From Lachnospiraceae bacterium UBA1753 (GTDB taxonomy: Bacteria; Bacillota; Clostridia; Lachnospirales; Lachnospiraceae), in contig DCHL01000111.1 of the NCBI GenBank assembly GCA_002317595.1, positions 1 to 22,915 on the forward strand: 22,915 nucleotides of DNA. Direction: 5' to 3'. The notes under the pieces are model-generated. The model saw only the letters and a list, made by a program, of their open reading frames with translations, was not told the DNA's origin and did not search any database. A program made the translations under genes and the position numbers. Position 1 is the first letter of the stretch. Every line of letters starts with the position of its first letter. Shown here one piece after another: positions 9,973 to 16,867 of the stretch.

Positions 9973-10785
9973 TCATAGTATAGGTTCGTTCATGCTTCCT
10001 GTTCTATAACCCAGTACATCAAGTGCAACATATGAAAAGCCGTATTCCTTAAACTTCCTGTAAACTTCCGTTCTGATTTCCTCTTTCATGAATTTATCAA
10101 ATTCTTTCGGATCAAGCTCAATTCTGGCCATCTCGCCATGGATTCTCACACGAAGCTGATGGAATCCCAGGTCAATTAATAACTGTTCTGCCCGGTCTAC
10201 CATCTTGAGCTTTTTCTCATTGATCAGATCACCATATGGAAATCTGCTGGATAGACAGGCAAAAGACTGCTTTTCCCATGTAGGGATGTCAAGTTCTTTT
10301 GAAAGAAGGCGGATTTCATCCTTTGTAAACCCAATATGACGCAAGGGACTTTTGATGCCTAGCTCCGCCACTGCCTGAAGACCTGGTCTGTAATCACCAT
10401 TGTCGTCCAGGTTTGAACCCTCCAAAATTTCTGCAATCTGCTGCTCCTTAGCAACAAGACGAATCTTCTCAAATAACTCGCGCTTACATAAATAACAGCG
10501 GTTCTTTGGATTATGAGAGAACCCTTCTATTTCTAATTCTTCAGACTTAATCACAAAGTGCCTGATTCCCATTTTTTCACAGTAATCCTTGGCCTCATTT
10601 AACTCTCGTTCTGGAAAAGAGCATGAAGATGCTGTAACGGCGATAATTTTATCTCCAAGGGCTTGCTTGGCCGCATACAACAAAAATGTAGAATCCACGC
10701 CACTTGAAAATGCTACAGCCACGCTTCCGAAATCTGCGATGTATTTCTTTAATTCGTCATATTTGTCCCATAATTCCTGATTCAT
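9973..10785 (-). CDS. larE: LarE-family ATP-dependent PP-loop sulfur transferase
   Basis: 270 aa. LarE adenylates pyridinium-3,5-biscarboxylic acid mononucleotide and sulfurates it on the way to the nickel-pincer (NPN) cofactor of lactate racemase. The PP-loop ATP-binding motif SSGVDST is at 27-33. The family NRCYLCK motif is at 95-101 (C97, C100). WEKQSFACLSSR (170-181) carries C177, in the position of the sacrificial cysteine of L. plantarum LarE. The length fits the family. The ATG (10783-10785) shares its A with the last base of the tcdA stop TAA, giving a TAATG overlap and probable translational coupling. larA, larB and larC are not in the window, so this enzyme may serve NPN synthesis encoded elsewhere or a different sulfur-transfer reaction; ExsB/TtuA-like PP-loop relatives are the alternative. 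Confidence 0.85.
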   Translation of the reverse strand: MNQELWDKYDELKKYIADFGSVAVAFSSGVDSTFLLYAAKQALGDKIIAVTASSCSFPERELNEAKDYCEKMGIRHFVIKSEELEIEGFSHNPKNRCYLCKRELFEKIRLVAKEQQIAEILEGSNLDDNGDYRPGLQAVAELGIKSPLRHIGFTKDEIRLLSKELDIPTWEKQSFACLSSRFPYGDLINEKKLKMVDRAEQLLIDLGFHQLRVRIHGEMARIELDPKEFDKFMKEEIRTEVYRKFKEYGFSYVALDVLGYRTGSMNEPIL

Positions 10786-11552
10786 TATTGTTCTCCCCGG
10801 ACTCCCGTGAGATCCTTTATCACCTCACCAGCTATTATTAAACCTGCCACTGAGGGAACAAAAGCAACACTGCCCGGAATATCTCTCCTCTCCGTGCATT
10901 TACGCTCAGCACCTGGCGGACATATACAATTGGTTCTACAGCTTATTGACATATCCTCAAGTGGTCTTGTCGGCTTTTCTTCAGAGTAAACAACTTTTAA
11001 TTTTTTCACGCCTCTTTTCTTCAGTTCATGCCTCATCACCTTCGCTAACGGACACATTTTTGTCTTAAATACATCCGCCACACGAAATGCGCTGGCATCC
11101 AGTTTATTTCCAGCGCCCATGGAACTGATAATCCGTACTCCTTTTTCCTGGCACTTCATCACTAGTTCAATTTTTGCAGTTACTGTATCCACAGCATCTA
11201 CAACATAATCATATTCCTCAAATGGGAATTCATCTGCATTTTCTGGTAAGAAAAAACACTTATGTGTGTTCACGGTAACATCTGGATTAATTTCCAGCAT
11301 TCGTTCCTTCATTACCTCAACCTTGTATTTGCCCACAGTCTTTCGTGTCGCAATAATCTGCCTATTGATGTTAGTTAAGCATACCTTGTCATCATCAATG
11401 AGATCAAAATTACCCACTCCACTTCTGACAAGGGCCTCACAGACATAGCCGCCTACGCCGCCGACTCCAAATATTGCAACTCGCGAATTCCTCAATTTGT
11501 CCATTGCTTCTTCGCCGAGCAGTAGCTGTGTTCTTGAAAATTGATTTAACAT
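10785..11552 (-). CDS. tcdA: tRNA threonylcarbamoyladenosine dehydratase (TcdA/CsdL, ThiF-like E1 fold)
   Basis: 255 aa from ATG 11550-11552. An in-frame GTG eight codons upstream (11574-11576) is rejected because AGGAG (11563-11567) sits 10 nt before the ATG. The enzyme uses ATP to cyclise t6A37 of ANN-decoding tRNAs to ct6A. The Rossmann nucleotide loop GVGGVGG is at 29-35; the ATP-contact segment DDDKVCLTNINRQ (53-65) contains the conserved N-x-N-R-Q; VVDAVD (117-122) is the conserved acidic strand. The C-terminal CPPGAERKC and DIPGSVAFVPSVAGLIIAG segments are typical of TcdA rather than ThiF or MoeB. It overlaps larE by one base. It lies 84 nt after copA and has its own ribosome binding site. 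Confidence 0.9.
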   Translation of the reverse strand: MLNQFSRTQLLLGEEAMDKLRNSRVAIFGVGGVGGYVCEALVRSGVGNFDLIDDDKVCLTNINRQIIATRKTVGKYKVEVMKERMLEINPDVTVNTHKCFFLPENADEFPFEEYDYVVDAVDTVTAKIELVMKCQEKGVRIISSMGAGNKLDASAFRVADVFKTKMCPLAKVMRHELKKRGVKKLKVVYSEEKPTRPLEDMSISCRTNCICPPGAERKCTERRDIPGSVAFVPSVAGLIIAGEVIKDLTGVRGEQ

Positions 11553-11636
11553 ATATCCTTGTCTCCTTTTCTTCACTCACCTATTATGGCACATTCACGC
11601 TTTGAAAAGAAGTATGATTCCCCATCGCATTGAACC

Positions 11637-14234
11637 TTACAGAAGAATTCCCACGTACTCGTATCCTGCATCTTCTACAGCTGCCTTGATGAGAGCCTCA
11701 TCAACATCCTTTGTGCTAGTGATTGTCACAAGGTTCTCCTCGTGGGAAGCAGCTACGCTCTCAATACCCTCAATTGCCTCAAGAGCCTTCTTCACATGCG
11801 CCTCGCAGTGTCCACACATCATTCCATTTACTGTAATCTTCATTTCTCTGTCATCCTTTCCATTCTCAATTTTTTCAGTGCTGCTAACTTCCTTTTTTAT
11901 TAAATCGCCCTTTAGGTCGCTTTTAATCATTTTGTCCCTGCTGCCGTCATATACCTTTACAAGGTTTAGCCTAAGCGCATTTGAGATAACGCAGAAGCTT
12001 GAAAGGCCCATGGCAGCTGCTCCAAACATTGGATTCAGTGTCCAGCCAAAGGCTGCCACATAGCAGCCAGCCGCAAGCGGAATTCCAATTATGTTGTAAA
12101 AAAATGCCCAGAACAGATTCTCATGGATATTTTTTATTGTTGCTCTGGAAATCCTAATTGATGCCACCACATCAAGCAAGCTGTTCTTCATCAGCACAAC
12201 GTCGGCCGCATCTATGGCAATATCCGTTCCCGCTCCGATAGCGATTCCTATATCTGCGCTGGTGAGTGCCGGAGCATCGTTAATTCCATCTCCCACCATT
12301 GCAACCCTTCCATGCTGCATCAGTTCACGGATAGCCTCTTCTTTACCATCGGGACGCACCCCTGCAACCACCTCATCAACCTTTGCTTTTTCGGCGATTG
12401 CCCTGGCTGTTACTTCATTATCACCAGTGAGCATGACCACGTGAATACCCATTTTCTTAAGCTCAAGAACTGCCTTAGCCGAGTCCGCTTTAATGGCATC
12501 CATCACAGCGATTGTTCCAAGGAGTTTTCTGTTTTTGGCGAAAAAAATAGGTGTTTTACCTTGGTCTGCAAGCTCAGCAGTTTTTTTCTCAAGTTCTTTA
12601 CTGTCAATGCCGAGTATTTTTGAGATATAGGCTGCATTTCCACCTGCAATGCTGTTCTCTCCAGCCTTGCCAGCCAGACCATTTCCAGCAAACACTTCAA
12701 ATTCTGAAGTCACAGTAAGCTCAATATTTTTTGAAACCGCATACTCAACTATTGCCCGAGAAATTGGATGCTCACTCTTTACTTCAAGCGCATATGCGGC
12801 CTGCATCAGCTCATCCGCAGCCTCTTCATCCACAGTCTCTTTATCCGCAGTCTCTCCAACTGCGGGAATCACATCTGTGACCTGCATGATTCCGGTAGTT
12901 ATGGTTCCGGTTTTATCAAGGGCCACAATCTGCGTTTTTCCAACCTGTTCAAGCGACGCTGCGGTCTTAAACAGGATACCTGCCTTCGCTGCAACTCCGT
13001 TTCCAACCATGATGGCTACCGGAGTTGCAAGTCCAAGTGCACAGGGGCAGCTGATTACAAGGACCGAAACAGCTCTGGCGATTGCATATCCCACGGTCTG
13101 CCCCGCTATCATCCATGCGATGAAAGTAATTACAGCAATACCTATTACTGCGGGAACAAATACACCAGACACCTTATCAGCAATCTTGGCAACCGGCGCC
13201 TTAGTCGCCGCCGCATCTGAAACCATACGAATAATACCAGCAAGTGTCGTATCTTCCCCAATCTCTGTCGCCTGACACACCATATACCCTGACGTGTTTA
13301 TGGTAGCTGCAGAGACTTTATCTCCGGCCTGCTTATCCACAGGAATACTTTCACCGGTAAGGGCCGATTCATTTACTGCACTCTGCCCTTCAACCACAAC
13401 TCCATCAACCGGAATGCTATCTCCTGGTCGTACCACAAAGTGGTCACCTACCTTAACCGCATCTATTTCCACCTCTTTTTCGACGCCGTCTTCCAGAATC
13501 ACTGCCGTCTTCGGTGCCAGCTTCATAAGGGACCGCAGCGCATCCGTGGTCTTTCCCTTTGACTTTGCCTCAAGCATCTTGCCCACTGTGATGAGAGTGA
13601 GAATCATCGCTGCTGACTCAAAGTAGAACTGATCCATAAAGTACATTACTCTGTCTTCCTGTCCACTGTATGCAGCAGATGTCATTGCAAACAGGGCAAA
13701 AATACTGTATCCATATGAAGCCGCCGAGCCAAGAGCAACGAGAGTATCCATGTTGGGCGATCTGTTGACCAGTCCCCTAAAGCCACTTATGAAAAACTTC
13801 TGGTTTATGACCATTATGATTCCTGCAATCAGCAGCTCATACAGTCCCATGGCCACGTGGTTTCCACTCATGAATCCAGGAAGCGGCCAGTCCCACATCA
13901 TATGTCCCATAGACACATACATTAGTGGGAGCAAAAATATGACAGATGCGATTAATCGCCTCTTTAGTTTTGGCGTCTCTGTGTCCTTAAGAGGATCATC
14001 CTTCGTTTCGGCATTCTTATGGTTGCTGAAATTTGCAGATTTCACGCTTGCACCATACCCTGCTGCCTTAACTGCCTCTATTATTTTTTCCGCTGGGGCA
14101 CTGCCCTCAACACCCATGGAATTAGTGAGCAGACTGACAGCGCAGCTGTCGACTCCTTCAACGGCGTTTACCGCCCGCTCGACACGTGCCTGGCATGCTG
14201 CACAGCTCATCCCCGTTACATTAAACTGTTCCAT
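11637..14234 (-). CDS. copA: Cu(+)-exporting P1B-type ATPase CopA with C-terminal CopZ-like domain
   Basis: 865 aa integral membrane pump that expels Cu(I) at the cost of ATP. Domains in order: N-terminal heavy-metal-associated domain with GMSCAAC (C11, C14); six transmembrane helices around the actuator TGES (293-296); the membrane copper motif CPC (396-398); phosphorylation motif DKTGT (440-444); SEHP (487-490); hinge GDGIND (648-653); TM7 YN (713-714) and TM8 M-x-x-SS (742-746), both copper-site residues of CopA. After a charged linker (~765-797) a second HMA domain follows (797-865, MCGHC, C807 and C810), which is unusual at the C-terminus and resembles a fused CopZ chaperone. The nucleotide-binding domain has an acidic insert near 461-475. 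ATG 14232-14234 follows AGGAG by 5 nt. The gene is 63 nt downstream of csoR in the same operon. Confidence 0.95.
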   Translation of the reverse strand: MEQFNVTGMSCAACQARVERAVNAVEGVDSCAVSLLTNSMGVEGSAPAEKIIEAVKAAGYGASVKSANFSNHKNAETKDDPLKDTETPKLKRRLIASVIFLLPLMYVSMGHMMWDWPLPGFMSGNHVAMGLYELLIAGIIMVINQKFFISGFRGLVNRSPNMDTLVALGSAASYGYSIFALFAMTSAAYSGQEDRVMYFMDQFYFESAAMILTLITVGKMLEAKSKGKTTDALRSLMKLAPKTAVILEDGVEKEVEIDAVKVGDHFVVRPGDSIPVDGVVVEGQSAVNESALTGESIPVDKQAGDKVSAATINTSGYMVCQATEIGEDTTLAGIIRMVSDAAATKAPVAKIADKVSGVFVPAVIGIAVITFIAWMIAGQTVGYAIARAVSVLVISCPCALGLATPVAIMVGNGVAAKAGILFKTAASLEQVGKTQIVALDKTGTITTGIMQVTDVIPAVGETADKETVDEEAADELMQAAYALEVKSEHPISRAIVEYAVSKNIELTVTSEFEVFAGNGLAGKAGENSIAGGNAAYISKILGIDSKELEKKTAELADQGKTPIFFAKNRKLLGTIAVMDAIKADSAKAVLELKKMGIHVVMLTGDNEVTARAIAEKAKVDEVVAGVRPDGKEEAIRELMQHGRVAMVGDGINDAPALTSADIGIAIGAGTDIAIDAADVVLMKNSLLDVVASIRISRATIKNIHENLFWAFFYNIIGIPLAAGCYVAAFGWTLNPMFGAAAMGLSSFCVISNALRLNLVKVYDGSRDKMIKSDLKGDLIKKEVSSTEKIENGKDDREMKITVNGMMCGHCEAHVKKALEAIEGIESVAASHEENLVTITSTKDVDEALIKAAVEDAGYEYVGILL
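11841..11860 (-). promoter_or_regulatory. Candidate internal translation start inside copA for a free CopZ-like domain
   Basis: Met798 of CopA (ATG 11841-11843) immediately precedes the C-terminal HMA domain. A purine-rich GAAAGGA (11854-11860) lies 10 nt upstream. Initiation here would give a 68-aa protein beginning MKITVNGMMCGHC, a typical free CopZ. This is inference; the Shine-Dalgarno is moderate and the spacing slightly long. Confidence 0.3.
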
Positions 14235-14297
14235 TTTTCTCCTGATTCAGTGCACGACTGAGCATAGCCCATGCCATGACGCTGTTCCCAATTTGTT

Positions 14298-14645
14298 CTA
14301 TTTCATAAGTTTCTGGATGGTGACGACAATTTCATCAATAACCTCGTCGTTCCCTTCTCTGATACCGTCAGCAACGCAGGTCCTCATGTGATTTGCCAGA
14401 AGTGCCTTATTAAAACTGTTTAGTGCAGAGGTAATGGCGGACACCTGCATGAGGATGTCTGTGCAATACGCGTCATTTTCAAGCATGCCCTCAACGCCTC
14501 TGACCTGACCTTCGATTCTCTTAAGTCTGTTCATCAGGTCCCTGTACTCCTTTTCATCTCTGTCCTTGTGCTTTCCCGAGCAGCAGGGGCATTCATCTTT
14601 GATTTCCGATATATTCTCTTCTACTGTATTCCTGTTATCTGACAT
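14298..14645 (-). CDS. csoR: Copper-sensing transcriptional repressor CsoR
   Basis: 115 aa from ATG 14643-14645, preceded by GGAGGG (14650-14655). An in-frame ATG 26 codons upstream is rejected because that extension would translate the promoter and both operators. CsoR is an all-helical tetramer that represses copper-efflux genes and lets go of DNA on Cu(I) binding. The Cu(I) ligand set Cys-His-Cys is intact: C61 (AYCTD), H86 and C90 (NHMRTC). The RLKRIEGQVRGVEGM segment (40-54) is the family signature. An extra cysteine-rich N-terminal stretch ECPCC (18-22), ahead of the conserved core, is a possible accessory metal site. First gene of csoR-copA; the two operators upstream imply autoregulation. 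Confidence 0.93.
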   Translation of the reverse strand: MSDNRNTVEENISEIKDECPCCSGKHKDRDEKEYRDLMNRLKRIEGQVRGVEGMLENDAYCTDILMQVSAITSALNSFNKALLANHMRTCVADGIREGNDEVIDEIVVTIQKLMK

Positions 14646-14663
14646 TGTTCCCTCCAAAACAAA

Positions 14664-14680
14664 ATACCCCCACCGGGTAT
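14664..14680 (-). promoter_or_regulatory. CsoR operator 2 (downstream of csoR promoter)
   Basis: Plus strand ATACCCCCACCGGGTAT, a palindrome-like TACCC/GGGTA pair with GC-rich centre, as in known CsoR sites (TACCC-n-GGGGGTA). It lies in the csoR leader, 36 bp centre to centre from operator 1 and 9 bp upstream of the Shine-Dalgarno. Confidence 0.75.
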
Positions 14681-14694
14681 CATCGTGTAACCAC

Positions 14695-14723
14695 AATGTA
14701 TACCCTGCGGGGGTATTTGTCAA
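14695..14723 (-). promoter_or_regulatory. csoR-copA promoter
   Basis: On the minus strand -35 TTGACA (14718-14723) and -10 TACATT (14695-14700) are separated by exactly 17 bp. The spacer (14701-14717) is almost entirely the CsoR operator, so bound CsoR would exclude RNA polymerase. The -35 begins three bases after the stop codon of the GGDEF gene. Confidence 0.75.
14700..14716 (-). promoter_or_regulatory. CsoR operator 1 (within the promoter spacer)
   Basis: Plus strand ATACCCTGCGGGGGTAT matches the established CsoR pseudo-palindrome TACCC-TACG/TGCG-GGGGTA very closely. It occupies the 17-bp spacer of the csoR promoter. Confidence 0.9.
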
Positions 14724-14726
14724 TCA

Positions 14727-16826
14727 TTACTGATCAATATCTTTTACAAACAGGAACAGGCTCTGAGTGTTATCCGTATAATCATTTGCCGGGATTATCT
14801 CCATCATGACAAGTCTGAAGGTATCGCCGTACCTACGCCTATAGAACACTGTCAGGTTATCACTGCTTTCCCTGAAATGATTGCCGAGGTATTCAAGACT
14901 TGTCTTCTTCAGGTATCCCTCAAGGTCATCAGGGTGGACCTGTCCAGTCGTTCCAAAATCATGCATCCAGGTTGACAGACTCTCAGAGAATCCCATCTCT
15001 GGAGTGAGCTCCTTCTCATCCATATTGATTATCTGATAAGTATCCTCAGCGATATTAATCTTAATTATCTTGGTGTACATTGCACACAGTGCAACATGCG
15101 CATCTCTCTGGCCTCTCCTGTCGATACCCTTCTTCTGGTAATACTTTGTCTTGGCCTCATACATCCTCTTATCAGCAAGAACCGCCATCTGACGCAGTGC
15201 CATCTCAGGCACTTCCTTGTGGGCAACATATCCACAGGAAATCGCCAGCTCATTAACTATCTTACCACTCCAGTTTTCAGTTATCTCTTCGAAATCCTTC
15301 TTGATCTCCCTAAGCTGCGAATCATCTGCAAAAATTAGTGCAGCGAACTCATCGCCGCCTGTCCTATAGAGCTTGCCATAGGAACCAAAGCACTGCCTCA
15401 TGCACTCACAGGCCCCAACCAGGAGTTCATCACCTGCCTCATGTCCCAATGAGTCATTCACAAGCTTAAGACTGTTGACATCCATTGATACATAGACAAA
15501 GCTGCTCTTAATCCTTCCCTCATCAAGAGCTGTAACCTCGTCCTCGTATGCATGTCTGTTAAAGAAGCCCGTGAGCTCGTCAGTGTTAGACTTTCTAATC
15601 CACTTCTCAACATTCTTCTTCTCTTCGTCTATATTCTGGATTGAATAAATCACTCTTGTAATTGGCTCATTAAGAGAATTACCAATTCTGATGTATTGGG
15701 CTCTGAACCAGCCATCTTCCTTATGGCAGAACTCTCCTGATATTATTTTTTCCCCGGACATACGAGCCTCAAGTGTGGACAGGTCAGTAAACGCCCAGAA
15801 CTTTGCCTTGAGCTCATCCTCAATTCCGTCATACAATCCCTTATTGAGACCAGTGTGCGGGTCGTCTGGAAGGTTGAGCGACTCGGGTTCACTATCCTTC
15901 ACATCAAAACGCTTGGCCGACCTGTTCTCGATATCCACGTAATTCACATGCGAATAAATACCAGCCATGGAACCTAGTATCTGATACTGGCTTGTTACTT
16001 CTTCAGTGAGTTCCTCCCTCTGCTGCCTCATACGATTAATCATCTTGTTCTGCAGCAGAAGGAAAATGAAAATATCAGCTATAGATATCGATACATATGT
16101 CGCACCAATATTATAAGCAGACTCGATGCTGGCGCCGATTACCATTGTCAGGATATATCCGCAGACTGCAATCACATCATGCAGTCCGATTATCCTTACA
16201 TGACAGATGGCATAGCCAGTCATGAAAAACAGTGTAAGAATGGGAATAACAGTGATGATTTCATAGAGTGAAGTAGTCATATAATGACCATCCACAAAGG
16301 AAAATGCATTTCCTGTCAGGCCGAAAATAAAAGTGACAATCAAAGACAGTATATTGCACACGAAGCATATTCTGGCGCAGCGCATGACAGACCTGAGCCT
16401 GTACATTCCGTCAAGATAACTTCCCAGGTAAAGCACGAATATCGCCGCCAGAATGGGGCCGCCGCATAGGGACATAAGCGTGACGGCAAAAGTCCAGTCA
16501 CCGTACTTCAGCATACCATCTGACGCCCATACCAACAAGTCGAGAAACAGGCCCCAGATTGTACCCAGCATAAGCGCTATGTACAGTCTCGTCGTGCGGC
16601 TGCTCTCCTCCTTCTCGAAGGCAAAGCTAAGCACAAGTATGAGCAGGACACCCATACTGATAACGTCCATACACACAGTTCCAAGTGCACCAAGTGCATT
16701 ATGGTTCGGCCTGTAATAAAACATCAGCGCAAAGGCAGTGCATGCAATGATACCCAAACTGAATACCCATATTAAAATACTCTCAAGCAGCCTCTTCCAG
16801 GAGGTGCCTCCTTCTCTCTTACCCAT
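14727..16826 (-). CDS. Membrane-bound GGDEF (diguanylate cyclase) protein
   Basis: 699 aa. Residues ~15-260 contain about seven or eight hydrophobic helices and form a membrane sensor region I cannot assign to a named family. A PAS-like segment (~283-400, starting ILGSMAGIYSHVNYVDIENR) links to the GGDEF domain at ~410-565. Its active-site motif is intact (TGGDEF, 489-494), as are the metal/substrate residues of MDVNSLKLVNDSLGHEAGDEL (448-468), so synthesis of c-di-GMP from GTP is expected. The RxxD inhibitory site normally just upstream of GGDEF is absent (SYGK in its place). A second PAS-like unit follows (~575-699, AMYTKIIKINIAEDTYQII), resembling the middle one. ATG 16824-16826 follows AGGA by 7 nt. 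It lies 41 nt after the protease gene, so co-transcription is plausible. There is no EAL domain. Confidence 0.85.
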   Translation of the reverse strand: MGKREGGTSWKRLLESILIWVFSLGIIACTAFALMFYYRPNHNALGALGTVCMDVISMGVLLILVLSFAFEKEESSRTTRLYIALMLGTIWGLFLDLLVWASDGMLKYGDWTFAVTLMSLCGGPILAAIFVLYLGSYLDGMYRLRSVMRCARICFVCNILSLIVTFIFGLTGNAFSFVDGHYMTTSLYEIITVIPILTLFFMTGYAICHVRIIGLHDVIAVCGYILTMVIGASIESAYNIGATYVSISIADIFIFLLLQNKMINRMRQQREELTEEVTSQYQILGSMAGIYSHVNYVDIENRSAKRFDVKDSEPESLNLPDDPHTGLNKGLYDGIEDELKAKFWAFTDLSTLEARMSGEKIISGEFCHKEDGWFRAQYIRIGNSLNEPITRVIYSIQNIDEEKKNVEKWIRKSNTDELTGFFNRHAYEDEVTALDEGRIKSSFVYVSMDVNSLKLVNDSLGHEAGDELLVGACECMRQCFGSYGKLYRTGGDEFAALIFADDSQLREIKKDFEEITENWSGKIVNELAISCGYVAHKEVPEMALRQMAVLADKRMYEAKTKYYQKKGIDRRGQRDAHVALCAMYTKIIKINIAEDTYQIINMDEKELTPEMGFSESLSTWMHDFGTTGQVHPDDLEGYLKKTSLEYLGNHFRESSDNLTVFYRRRYGDTFRLVMMEIIPANDYTDNTQSLFLFVKDIDQ

Positions 16827-16867
16827 ACCATTATCCTACCACTCAAGTATGTATGTAACAATATATG

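Noticed and set aside
11553..11576. Upstream GTG start for tcdA
   Set aside because: It lies over the AGGAG that serves the ATG at 11552, and would add a basic tail not expected in TcdA.
14646..14723. Upstream ATG start for csoR (26 extra residues)
   Set aside because: The extension translates the promoter and both CsoR operators, while the ATG at 14645 has an excellent GGAGGG.
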